Shown here in pieces: positions 34,845-42,914 of a stretch of 64,000 bases of DNA; position 1 is the first letter of the stretch; every line of letters starts with the position of its first letter. This stretch comes from Microbacterium sp. Leaf151 (lineage in GTDB: Bacteria; Actinomycetota; Actinomycetes; Actinomycetales; Microbacteriaceae), in contig NZ_LMOR01000002.1 in NCBI RefSeq assembly GCF_001424225.1, positions 598,524-662,523 of the forward strand. Reading direction: 5' to 3'. Below the pieces are notes generated by a model. The model had not been told where the DNA came from and did not search any database. It saw only the letters and a list, made by a program, of their open reading frames with translations. The translations under genes were made by a program, and so were the position numbers.

Positions 34845-35924
34845 TCAGGCGGCCGACACGCCGAACAGCAGACCGAGCACGTACGTCACGGCGGCGGCAC
34901 CGAAGCCGATCGCGAGTTGACGCAGGCCCCGCTTGAGCGGGGACGCTCCCGAGAGCAGACCCACCATCGCGCCGGTGGCCATCAGGGCGATGCCCACGAG
35001 CACCAACGCGAGCACGACCGCACCGAGGCCGGACATACCGAAGATCCACGGCAGCACCGGGATGATGGCCCCGGAGGCGAAGAACAGGAAGCTCGAGATC
35101 GACGCCCCCCACGCGCTGCCGACGACGTCGTGCGAGGACTGCCCCGGAGCCGCCGCGACCGGAGCGGTTCCCGCCTGCGCGGCAGTGACGGTCTCGCGGG
35201 CTTTCGCGAGGGCGGCATCCGGATCCATCCCGCGCGTGCGGTAGACGAGGGCGAGCTCGTTGGCATCCAGATCGAGGTGAGGGAGAGCGGAGTCGGCGAA
35301 GTCGCTCTCTTCGGTGGCCTCGAGGAGCTCGCGCTGGGAGCGGACCGACACGAACTCCCCTGCGCCCATCGACAGGGCTCCCGCGAGCAGGCCCGCGATG
35401 CCGCTGAAGAGCACGAAGCTGGGAGCGACGCCGGTGGCGCCCACACCCATCACGAGGGCGAGGTTGGAGACCAGGCCGTCGTTGGCGCCGAAGACGGCGG
35501 CACGGAAGGTCCCCGAGAGGCGGCGGCGTCCGCGGGCGGCGAGTCCGCGGACCACCTCGTGGTGCACCCGTTCGTCGGCCGCCATCGCCGGGGTCGCGTA
35601 GGGCTCGTCGGCGTACGGCGAGCGTGCCTCGGCGTTCTGCGCGAGGGCCAGCACGAAGATGGAGCCGAAGCGGCGGGCCATCCAGGCGAGCATGCGGGTG
35701 CTGAGGCCCGCGGACGGCAATCGGTGCGGCTGCTCTCCGAGCAGGTCGATCCAGTGCTGCTCGTGGCGACCCTCGGCCTCGGCGAGCGCCAGCAGGATCT
35801 CGCGCTCCTCGCCGCTGCGCCGGGATGCGAGTTCGCGGTAGACGCGCGCCTCGGCGCGCTCGTCGACGAGATAGTGCGCCCAGCGGCGGCGGTCACGGGC
35901 GGTGGGGGTGGCGACGGTCGTCAC
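34845..35924 (-). CDS. Ferritin-like/VIT1 membrane protein (MbfA-like)
   Basis: The 359-residue protein joins an N-terminal ferritin-like (erythrin) domain, about 1-150, with DERAEARVYRELA, EAEGRHEQHW and ERVHHEVVRG as likely di-iron Glu/His ligands, to a C-terminal VIT1/CCC1 membrane domain with GANDGLVSNLALVMGV and MGAGEFVSVRSQREL. Such MbfA proteins export iron or manganese and protect against peroxide. The GTG at 35924 has AAGGAG upstream. It is preceded by an AT-richer gap with a short direct repeat. Confidence 0.88.
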   Translation of the reverse strand: MTTVATPTARDRRRWAHYLVDERAEARVYRELASRRSGEEREILLALAEAEGRHEQHWIDLLGEQPHRLPSAGLSTRMLAWMARRFGSIFVLALAQNAEARSPYADEPYATPAMAADERVHHEVVRGLAARGRRRLSGTFRAAVFGANDGLVSNLALVMGVGATGVAPSFVLFSGIAGLLAGALSMGAGEFVSVRSQRELLEATEESDFADSALPHLDLDANELALVYRTRGMDPDAALAKARETVTAAQAGTAPVAAAPGQSSHDVVGSAWGASISSFLFFASGAIIPVLPWIFGMSGLGAVVLALVLVGIALMATGAMVGLLSGASPLKRGLRQLAIGFGAAAVTYVLGLLFGVSAA

Positions 35925-35995
35925 GGGGCTCCTTCGGGTCGTCCCCCACCGTAATGAGGCGGTTCCGCTCCCCCGGGCGCGTCGGCCGATACTGA

Positions 35996-36075
35996 CAGCA
36001 TTTCGGGCCTCCGAAGCCCGGGAAGACGCGGACGACGACGAGTGGATGCCAGCATTTCGGCGCCGCGAAAGCACG
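35996..36075. repeat. Short direct repeat upstream of the MbfA-like gene
   Basis: CAGCATTTCGG occurs at 35996-36006 and 36050-36060, and each copy is followed by bases that pair back to TTTCGG or TTTCG, giving small hairpins. The two lie 54 bases apart in the gap 35925-36161 between the MbfA-like gene and the helicase 3' end. No gene is recognised in this gap. A regulatory role is only a guess. Confidence 0.4.
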
Positions 36076-36161
36076 CGGGGCGTCGGCTTCGGTGACGCGG
36101 CTGTCCCGTGAGCCACGCGGCGCGTCCCGAGTCACGTGGCCCTCGGGTACCGCGGTGCGCC

Positions 36162-38396
36162 TCAGGAGTGCACGCGCCGCCGCAGCACGTCGATGCGCGC
36201 CTGCAGTTGTGCGACGGTGGCGTGCGAAACGGCGGGACCGCCGCAGATACGCCGGAGCTCGGCGTGCACGAGGCCGTGCGGCTCGCCGCTCTGCCGGGCG
36301 TACAGGCCGACCATCGTGTTGAGGAGCTGTCGCTGCTCCTTCAGGGTGCGGTGCAGCGGTGCGGGAAGCCCTCCCTCGTCGACCGGGGGCGGCTCGACGC
36401 CGCTCTCCTTCTCGGTCGCCTCGCGAGTGGAGCGGTGGCGCGATTGCCGGGTCGCCCGTGACATGAGCACCTCGTGCACCTGATCGGGCTCGAGGAGGCC
36501 CGGGATGCCGAGGAACTCCTCCTCCTCGATGGTTCCCGGGACCGCGAGCTGTCCGAACTCCTGCCCGTCGAAGAGCACCCGGTCGAAGTGGGCGAGCGAG
36601 CCGAGCGCCTGATACTCGAACTCCTGCTCGAGCGCGTCGGATGCCTTGTCTTCGCGCTCGGCGGCATCCATCATGTCTTCTTCGGCGTTCCACTGATCTT
36701 CCGCGTCGCTGTCGCGGTCGAGGGCGTGGTCGCGCTGCGCCTCCATCTCACCGGCGAGGGCGAGCAGCTGGGGCACGTTGGGCAGGAAGACGCTCGCGGT
36801 CTCTCCTCGACGACGGGCACGCACGAAACGGCCGATGGCCTGGGCGAAGAACAGGGGGGTCGAGGCGCTCGTGGCGTACACGCCGACCGCGAGACGCGGC
36901 ACGTCGACGCCCTCCGACACCATGCGCACGGCGACCATCCACCGGCTCGTGCCCTTCGAGAACGTCTCGATGCGACCCGAGGCCTCGGCTTCGTCAGAGA
37001 GGACGACGGTGACTTTCTCGCCGCTGATGTCCTCGAGGATGGCGGCGTAGGCGCGCGCGGCGGTCTGATCGGTCGCGATGACGAGTCCCCCGGCATCCGG
37101 GACCGTCTCGCGCACCTCGGTCAGGCGTCGATCGGCGGAGCGGAGGACGGCGGGGATCCAGTCGCCGTTCGGGTCGAGCGCGGTGCGCCACGCCTGCGAG
37201 GTGATGTCTTTGGTGTTGTCCTGCCCGAGCTGGGCCTCCATCTCCTCACCCGCCTTGGTGCGCCAGCGCATCTGACCGGCGTACACGAGGAAGAAGACCG
37301 GGCGGACGACACCGTCGTCGAGGGCGCGCCGGTAGCCGTAGGCGTAGTCGGTGCGCGAGAGGCGGATGCCCTTGGCGTTCGGGTGGTACTCCACGAACGG
37401 GATGGGCGCGGTGTCGCTGCGGAACGGCGTCCCCGAGAGCAGCAGGCGCCGCGTGGCGCGGTTGTAGGCCTCGCGGAGGGCGTCGCCCCAGCTGAGCGCG
37501 TCGCCGCCGTGGTGCACCTCGTCGAGGACGACCAGGGTTCTGGCATCCATGGTCAGACGCTGGTGCACCTCGGCTTTGACCGCCACCTGCGCGTAGGTCA
37601 CCGCGACCCCGTGGTACTGCCGGGACGGCGTCGCGTGGCGATTGGAGAAGAACGGATCGAGTCGGATGCCGACCCTCGCGGCCGCCTCGGCCCACTGGGT
37701 CTTGAGGTGCTCGGTGGGGGCCACGACGACGATGCGGTCGATGACTCGGCGGCGCATGAGCTCGGAGGCGAGGCGCAGGGCGAACGTCGTCTTGCCGGCG
37801 CCGGGGGTGGCCGCGGCGAGGAAGTCGCGGGGACCTTTGCCCTCGCCGTCGGGTCCGTCGAGCCCGAAATACAGGTCGAGCGCCTCGGCCTGCCACGCGC
37901 GGAGGCGCTGGGCGGTTCCCCACGGCGCTCGCTGCGGGAACGAGGGCGAGAGGTGCTCGGCGGCGAAGGAGCCGAAGTGGGGCTCGGCGCCGTCGGCGGG
38001 CAGGGGTTCCTCCCCCGGCACCGCATGGTCGGCGACGGGGGCGGTGGCGTGGGCCGGGTCGGGGCTCGCGACGAGGCCGGGGTTCGCTACCGGGTCGGGG
38101 CTCGCTACCGGGGCGGGGCTCGCGACGGCGCCGGGGCTCGCGTTATGGCCGGGGCTCGCTACAAGGCCAGGGCTCGCTACAAGGCCAGGGCTCGCTACAA
38201 GGCCAGGGTTCGCTACAAGGCCAGGGCTCGCGACCAGACCTGGGCTCGCTACCGGGGCGGGGCTCGCATTATGGCCAGGGCCCGCTACCGGGCCGGGGCT
38301 CGCTACCGGGCCGGGGCTCGCGATGTTCGGTCTCTCCGCCGGGGCGGAGACCTCGGTGGGCGGAGGGTTCGGGGTGCGGGCTTCTGCCTCCAGCAT
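36162..38396 (-). CDS. SF2 DEAD/DEAH-box helicase with hexapeptide-repeat N-terminus
   Basis: The 744-residue protein has motif I in ATPGAGKTTFALR (about 193-205), motif II DEVHHGGD (about 290), motif III-like SGTPFRSD, and motif VI AIGRFVRARRRGE (about 520). The helicase core is of the type found in restriction-like or repair helicases. Residues 26-115 are a hexapeptide repeat of Ala-Ser-Pro-Gly type, with no structure expected. I chose the ATG at 38396 because GGAAGGAGG precedes it by four bases; the open frame upstream runs into a REP-like repeat. The C-terminal region after 560 is acidic and helical. Confidence 0.88.
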   Translation of the reverse strand: MLEAEARTPNPPPTEVSAPAERPNIASPGPVASPGPVAGPGHNASPAPVASPGLVASPGLVANPGLVASPGLVASPGLVASPGHNASPGAVASPAPVASPDPVANPGLVASPDPAHATAPVADHAVPGEEPLPADGAEPHFGSFAAEHLSPSFPQRAPWGTAQRLRAWQAEALDLYFGLDGPDGEGKGPRDFLAAATPGAGKTTFALRLASELMRRRVIDRIVVVAPTEHLKTQWAEAAARVGIRLDPFFSNRHATPSRQYHGVAVTYAQVAVKAEVHQRLTMDARTLVVLDEVHHGGDALSWGDALREAYNRATRRLLLSGTPFRSDTAPIPFVEYHPNAKGIRLSRTDYAYGYRRALDDGVVRPVFFLVYAGQMRWRTKAGEEMEAQLGQDNTKDITSQAWRTALDPNGDWIPAVLRSADRRLTEVRETVPDAGGLVIATDQTAARAYAAILEDISGEKVTVVLSDEAEASGRIETFSKGTSRWMVAVRMVSEGVDVPRLAVGVYATSASTPLFFAQAIGRFVRARRRGETASVFLPNVPQLLALAGEMEAQRDHALDRDSDAEDQWNAEEDMMDAAEREDKASDALEQEFEYQALGSLAHFDRVLFDGQEFGQLAVPGTIEEEEFLGIPGLLEPDQVHEVLMSRATRQSRHRSTREATEKESGVEPPPVDEGGLPAPLHRTLKEQRQLLNTMVGLYARQSGEPHGLVHAELRRICGGPAVSHATVAQLQARIDVLRRRVHS
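38052..38321 (-). repeat. In-frame 18-base minisatellite encoding 15 hexapeptides
   Basis: Fifteen consecutive 18-base units encode ASPGLV-type hexapeptides (variants ASPGPV, ANPGLV, ASPAPV, ASPGHN, ASPDPV). The middle units are nearly identical in DNA, suggesting recent expansion. The unit is a multiple of three, so length changes keep the helicase in frame. Confidence 0.85.
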
Positions 38397-38490
38397 CGAA
38401 CCTCCTTCCCACGCGAGCGCGAACATCCACGATAGGCGGTTCTGCGCTTCTCGGCGTCGTCCTGTGAGCGGTTCCCTGCTCCCGTCGGCG

Positions 38491-38553
38491 ATAAACACGA
38501 TTCGTGCGCAGAAACGCGACGACGACGTGTTTACGGGCACGAACCGTGTTTAT
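38491..38553. repeat. 63-base REP-like palindromic repeat, copy 2
   Basis: It begins ATAAACACGATTCGTGC and ends CACGAACCGTGTTTAT, with imperfect complementary arms, and has the same length and the same internal sub-repeats as the copy at 34754-34816. It lies between the divergent helicase and SGNH hydrolase genes, about 80 bases before the latter's start. Confidence 0.85.
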
Positions 38554-38633
38554 GCGTGGGGGTCCCCGGCACCTGGAACCGGACACTCGGGCGATGTCGG
38601 AGGCCGGGGTTAGCCTGGGAGCGGAGGTTTCGA

Positions 38634-39494
38634 ATGACACTCGATCCGCACTCGCCCCGCACCTCGCCCTCGCTCGACAACCCCGGTCCGCACCCGTGGC
38701 GGCGCTACGTCGCGTTGGGCGACTCGTTCACCGAGGGCATCGGCGATCCCGTGCCCGACGGCGGTCATCGCGGCTGGGCCGACCGTGTCGCCGAGGTGCT
38801 CGCCGCACAGGTCGACGACTTCGCCTACGCGAACCTCGCCGTGCGCGGCAAGCTCATCGCGCAGATCGTCGCCGACCAGATCGAGCCCGCGCTGGCGCTC
38901 AAGCCCGACCTGATCACCTTCTCCGCCGGGGGGAACGACGTCATCCGTCCCGGCACCGATCCCGACGCGGTCTCGCAGCAGTTCGAGGACGCCGTCGTGC
39001 GCCTCCGCCGCGACGATGCGACCGTCGTGGTGTTCACGGCCATCGACACCGAATTCACGCCCGTGTTCCGCGGCATCCGGGGCAAGGTGGCGATCTACAA
39101 CGAGAACATCCGCGCGATCGCCGACGCCCACGACTGCGTCGTCGCCGATCAGTGGGGGCTGAAAGAGGTGCAGGACATGCGCTTCTTCGACGATGACCGA
39201 CTGCACTACAACGCGCTCGGCCACCACGAGGTGGCTCGCATGGTATTGCGCGCGTTGAACGTTCCCAACGACCTCCAGCCGCACCAGCCGGAAGCCCTCA
39301 CGGCCACCACATGGCGCGCCGCGAGAGAGAAAGACCTGGTGTGGGCGCGTTCGTACCTCATGCCCTGGGTGCTGCGACGCCTGCGACACCAGTCGTCGGG
39401 CGACCACGTGCACGCCAAACGACCCGAGCCGCTGCCCATGACGACGCTCGCCCCGGGAAGGGATGCCACAGCGTCGCCCGAGACGCCGGTGTGA
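38634..39494 (+). CDS. SGNH/GDSL-family hydrolase (paralogue)
   Basis: The 286-residue protein has GDSFTEG with nucleophile Ser31, GGND at about 99-102 and DRLH with Asp188 and His191. It aligns through its core with the protein at 191-955, sharing YANLA-RGKLI and EPALALKP, so the two are paralogues. The C-terminal segment MPWVLRRLRHQSSGD resembles the other's GPWVRRRLAGTSSGD. The start ATG at 38634 has GGAGCGGAGG upstream. No signal peptide is seen. Its stop overlaps the next gene by four bases. Confidence 0.87.
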   Translation: MTLDPHSPRTSPSLDNPGPHPWRRYVALGDSFTEGIGDPVPDGGHRGWADRVAEVLAAQVDDFAYANLAVRGKLIAQIVADQIEPALALKPDLITFSAGGNDVIRPGTDPDAVSQQFEDAVVRLRRDDATVVVFTAIDTEFTPVFRGIRGKVAIYNENIRAIADAHDCVVADQWGLKEVQDMRFFDDDRLHYNALGHHEVARMVLRALNVPNDLQPHQPEALTATTWRAAREKDLVWARSYLMPWVLRRLRHQSSGDHVHAKRPEPLPMTTLAPGRDATASPETPV

Positions 39495-40252
39495 CGGCCG
39501 TGTCGACCGACGCTCCCGCCCCGCTGCCCGACGCCGTACGGGCGCTTCTCCAGGTCGCTGACGCCGACACCCTGCTACGCGACGCCGAGTCTCTCGCCGC
39601 GGCGCTGACCGATGCCGGGTGGACGCCCGAGGTCGAGAGCGGTCGCTTCGGTACGGATGACGGGGACTTGCTCTCGTCGGCGTGGGCGCCCAACGTCTCG
39701 GTGTTCTTCGAGGGCGACGAAACCGAGATCCGCATGCGGGCGCAGGCGGTGGCGTCTTTCCTGTCCTCCCGGCCCGAACGCTGGTCCTTCCGCACCGACG
39801 GAGACGACTGGTCGGGGTGGACGCTCCACGACACCCGCTGGACGATGGGTGACTGGATGGCCACGTACCCCTTGGAATGGCGCGGCGGCGACGTGGTCAT
39901 CTCTCTGTACGTACGGCCCGATCACCAGCCGGGAAAGGTGCTCGCGCCGGCGAATCTGCACCTCGCGATCGAGCGCGAGGACACGCCGGAAGACGGACTT
40001 CCCCGCGACGATGACCGTGCCCGCCGCGTTCTGCGCGCCGGATCGGTCATCGACCGGTGGTACCTGGCCGGAGAGCAGGAGCTCCCCGATGATGTGATCA
40101 CCGCGCTCGAGAACGACCCCGACTCCCGGGTACGCGCCGCCGCGGAGTCGGAGCGCTGGTATCGCGAGCGAACGGTGACCGGGCCGCCGCCCTCTCCCGA
40201 CGGCGAGGGGCCGGGCCGGCCGGGACCTCCCGCTCATTTCTCTGCAAGGTAG
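39491..40252 (+). CDS. Unknown protein coupled to SGNH hydrolase
   Basis: The 253-residue product starts at a GTG that overlaps the SGNH stop (GTGA), so the two genes are coupled. It is soluble, acidic and Trp-rich, with segments ADTLLRDAESLAAALTDAGW and RWTMGDWMATYPLEWRGG and a C-terminal part, DDVITALENDPDSRVRAAA, that resembles one HEAT-like repeat. I recognise no family. The last dozen codons lie in a tandemly duplicated 79-base segment, so the true end of the ancestral protein may be different. Confidence 0.7.
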   Translation: MTAVSTDAPAPLPDAVRALLQVADADTLLRDAESLAAALTDAGWTPEVESGRFGTDDGDLLSSAWAPNVSVFFEGDETEIRMRAQAVASFLSSRPERWSFRTDGDDWSGWTLHDTRWTMGDWMATYPLEWRGGDVVISLYVRPDHQPGKVLAPANLHLAIEREDTPEDGLPRDDDRARRVLRAGSVIDRWYLAGEQELPDDVITALENDPDSRVRAAAESERWYRERTVTGPPPSPDGEGPGRPGPPAHFSAR

Positions 40253-40371
40253 CGGCGCCGCCTCAGCGGCTGCCTCGCGTGAATCAGCGCCGGGCCGGCC
40301 AGGACCTCCCGCTCATTTCTCTGCGAGGTAGCGGCGCCGCCGTTCAGCGGCCGCCTCGCGTGGATCAGCGC
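40212..40371. repeat. Tandem duplication of about 79 bases
   Basis: A unit beginning CGGGCCGGCCGGGACCTCC at 40212-40290 recurs at 40291-40371 with about 90 percent identity. The first copy includes the last codons and stop of the upstream gene; the second preserves those codons except for silent changes (CCG to CCA, GCA to GCG). It runs into the 3' end of the convergent SPOUT gene. Confidence 0.8.
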
Positions 40372-41171
40372 CGCCCGCGCCCCAGCTCCCACAGCGCGAC
40401 CGCGCTCGCCGCGGCGACATTGAGGGAGTCCACGCCCCCGGCCATCGGAATCGTCACGATCGAGTCGGCAGCGGCGAGCGCGCTTCGGCTGAGCCCGTCG
40501 CCCTCGGCGCCCAGCAGCAGGGCGACGCGCTCGTGCCCGGCGGCCGAGAACGCGTCGAGGGTGACGGCGTCGTCGGAAAGCGCGAGGGCTGCGAGATGCA
40601 GGCCCGCGTCGACCAGTTGGGGCTTCGCCTCCGACCATTCGGGGAGTCGCGTCCACGGCACCTGGAACACCGTGCCCATGCTCACGCGAACGCTGCGTCG
40701 GTACAGCGGGTCGGCGCAGCGCGGCGTGACGAGCACGGCATCCGCTCCGAGGGCGGCCGCCGACCGGAACGCGGCACCGATGTTGGTGTGGTCGACGATG
40801 TCTTCGAGCACCACGACCAGTCGCGCTCCGGCGACGACCTCGGCGACGGATGCGAGGGCCGGACGGTGCATGGATGCCAGGAGCCCCCGGTGCACGGCGT
40901 ACCCGGTGACCTGCTCGGCGACCTCGGCCCGGACGACGTACACCTCGGCATCCTCGCCCACGAGGGCGACGGCGTCGGTGAGGAACTTCTCCTGCACGAG
41001 GACCGAGCGGGGTCGATGACCGGCGCGGAGCGCGCGGTCGAGCACCTTGGACGACTCGGCGATGTAGAGGCCACCCGCCGGCTCCGTCACGCGGCGCAGC
41101 GACACGTCGGTGAGGTCGCGATAGTCGGCGAGACGCGGGTCGTCGGCGGAGTCGAGGGAGATGACGGGCAT
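40365..41171 (-). CDS. TrmH/SpoU-family RNA methyltransferase
   Basis: The 268-residue protein has an N-terminal substrate-binding domain (DYRDLTDVSLRR, EPAGGLYIAES) and a C-terminal SPOUT knot with VVLEDIVDHTNIGAAFRSA, LLLGAEGDGL and IPMAGGVDSLNVAAASAVALWE. It would 2'-O-methylate a ribose in rRNA or tRNA; the exact site is unknown. The ATG at 41171 is six bases after CACGAT. The convergent neighbour ends about 110 bases away. Confidence 0.9.
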   Translation of the reverse strand: MPVISLDSADDPRLADYRDLTDVSLRRVTEPAGGLYIAESSKVLDRALRAGHRPRSVLVQEKFLTDAVALVGEDAEVYVVRAEVAEQVTGYAVHRGLLASMHRPALASVAEVVAGARLVVVLEDIVDHTNIGAAFRSAAALGADAVLVTPRCADPLYRRSVRVSMGTVFQVPWTRLPEWSEAKPQLVDAGLHLAALALSDDAVTLDAFSAAGHERVALLLGAEGDGLSRSALAAADSIVTIPMAGGVDSLNVAAASAVALWELGRGRR

Positions 41172-41282
41172 CGTCCCATCGTGCCAGCCGAGCACAGGAT
41201 GCCGGACGCGGGAGGTGTGCGACGCCCACCGTGCGAGCCGGTGTCGGCGCCCCACCTTAGACTCGGTGCGACGGAGGTGTGC

Positions 41283-42131
41283 ATGACCGACACGACGAAG
41301 GATGCCGGGTTCTCGGCATCCATCGATCGGGCTGTCGAGGTGCTCGCCGGCCGGCGCATCGCGGTGCTGACCGGCGCGGGTGTGTCGACGGATTCGGGGA
41401 TCCCCGACTACCGCGGCAAGGGCGCGCCGACGCGCACGCCGATGACCGCGCAGCAGTTCCTCGCCAGCGCCGACGCCCGCCGCCGTTACTGGGTGGGCAG
41501 CCACCTCGGGTGGAAGGTGTTCGCCGCGGCCGAGCCGAACGACGGGCATCGCGCTCTTGCCGACCTCGAGGCCGCGGGGGTGGCGAACGGTGTCGTGACG
41601 CAGAACGTCGACGGCCTGCACGTGCGCGCGGGCAGCGGGCGGGTCGTCGAGCTGCACGGCACCATGCGCCGCGTGGGCTGCCTGCAGTGCGGGCAGGTGT
41701 TCGACCGTCGCGACCTCGCCGAGCGCGTCGAGGCCGATAACCCGTGGATCAGCCTTCCCGAGAACGTCGAGCTGGGTCCCGACGGCGACGTGACGCCGGC
41801 ATCGGCCGACGGCTTCGTCGTTCCGGTGTGCTCGGTGTGCGGCGGCACGCTGAAGCCCGACGTGGTGTTCTTCGGCGAGTACATCCCGGTCGAGAAGTTC
41901 CGTGAGGCCGAGCAGCTCGTGCACACCAGCGACGCGCTCGTGGTGGCGGGGTCGTCGCTCGTGGTGAACTCCGGCATCCGGCTTGTGGAGCGCGCTCGAC
42001 GCAAGCGCCTGCCGGTCGTGATCGTCAACAGGGGTGAGACCCGTGCCGACCAGCGGGCAACGGTGAAGGTCGACGGCGGAACGACCGACGCCCTCCGCGC
42101 GCTCGCAGAACGACTGCCCGGGCTGCTCTGA
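41283..42131 (+). CDS. Sir2-family NAD-dependent protein deacetylase
   Basis: The 282-residue sirtuin has GAGVSTDSGIPDYRG, TQNVDGLH with the catalytic His in VVELHGTM, and four zinc cysteines (CLQCG and CSVCGG). It removes acyl groups from lysines using NAD. GGAGG precedes the ATG, and a TAGACT box lies about 20 bases further up. It resembles the longer mycobacterial/actinobacterial class II sirtuins, with a short insertion between cysteine pairs. Confidence 0.93.
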   Translation: MTDTTKDAGFSASIDRAVEVLAGRRIAVLTGAGVSTDSGIPDYRGKGAPTRTPMTAQQFLASADARRRYWVGSHLGWKVFAAAEPNDGHRALADLEAAGVANGVVTQNVDGLHVRAGSGRVVELHGTMRRVGCLQCGQVFDRRDLAERVEADNPWISLPENVELGPDGDVTPASADGFVVPVCSVCGGTLKPDVVFFGEYIPVEKFREAEQLVHTSDALVVAGSSLVVNSGIRLVERARRKRLPVVIVNRGETRADQRATVKVDGGTTDALRALAERLPGLL

Positions 42132-42234
42132 CAGCCCGCATCTCCTCCGCGCCCCACGTCTCCGACGCGAGCTCACGGGAGGGTCCGCTCGCGGGGCCGG
42201 ACCGACTGATCCCCCGCTCCGTTAGGCTCGACCG

Positions 42235-42822
42235 GTGACGATCCTGACCCTTGTGCGACACGGTGAGACCGACTGGAACTCCGGGGGGCGCATCCAGGGC
42301 TCGACCGACATCCCCCTGAACGACACCGGCCGCGGCCAGGCACGCGAACTCGCCGAGCGTCTCGCGACCGAGTACGCCGGCCGTGAGGTGGTCATCGTCT
42401 CGAGTGATCTCTCGCGCGCGGCCGAGACCGCCGACGTGATCGCCGCGGCCCTGGGCACGACCGTGAGCAGGCGGATGCCGGGACTGCAGGAACGTTCCTA
42501 CGGCGACGCCGAGGGACTCGACGTCGCCACCTTCTCCGAGACCTACGGTCCGTGGCATGCCGCCGACGTGCCGAACGCCGAGACGTGGCCGGTGGTGCGG
42601 GAACGCGCGCTCGTCGCCCTCGCCGAGGTCGTCGCCGAGACACCCGAGGGTGTCGATGTCATCGCGGTCGCGCACGGCGCGCTGATCCGCGAGGTCATCA
42701 TGTTCGCCACCGACGGGGCGTTCCCCCGCGAGGGCGAGCGCCTGCCCAACTGCTCGGCCACCACGTTCCGCCTCGACGGCGACGCCTGGGAGATGCTGGC
42801 CTACGCCGGCGTCGCGAGCTGA
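42235..42822 (+). CDS. Histidine phosphatase (phosphoglycerate mutase-like)
   Basis: The 195-residue protein carries LVRHGETDWN with the phosphorylated His9 and the second His in VAHGALIREV, with QGSTDIPLNDTG in between. It belongs to the broad-specificity PGM-like phosphatases acting on small phosphates in the cytoplasm. The GTG start is six bases after TAGGCT (42223-42228), a clear leaderless signal. It is convergent with the CitE-like gene. Confidence 0.9.
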   Translation: MTILTLVRHGETDWNSGGRIQGSTDIPLNDTGRGQARELAERLATEYAGREVVIVSSDLSRAAETADVIAAALGTTVSRRMPGLQERSYGDAEGLDVATFSETYGPWHAADVPNAETWPVVRERALVALAEVVAETPEGVDVIAVAHGALIREVIMFATDGAFPREGERLPNCSATTFRLDGDAWEMLAYAGVAS

Positions 42823-42914
42823 CAAGGCCTCCGGGGGGCGTCGGCCTCGCCCGGTCCTGGGTCCGCCGCAGCGACCGCGACGCGTGCCCGACCACCTCCG
42901 CGTGCGCGTGCCCG

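Noticed and set aside
38052..38321. Possible CRISPR array
   Set aside because: Units of 18 bases have no spacers, lie in a helicase reading frame and encode repeated hexapeptides.
38397..38540. N-terminal extension of the helicase into the REP-like repeat
   Set aside because: The added residues translate the palindrome; a strong ribosome-binding site marks the start at 38396.
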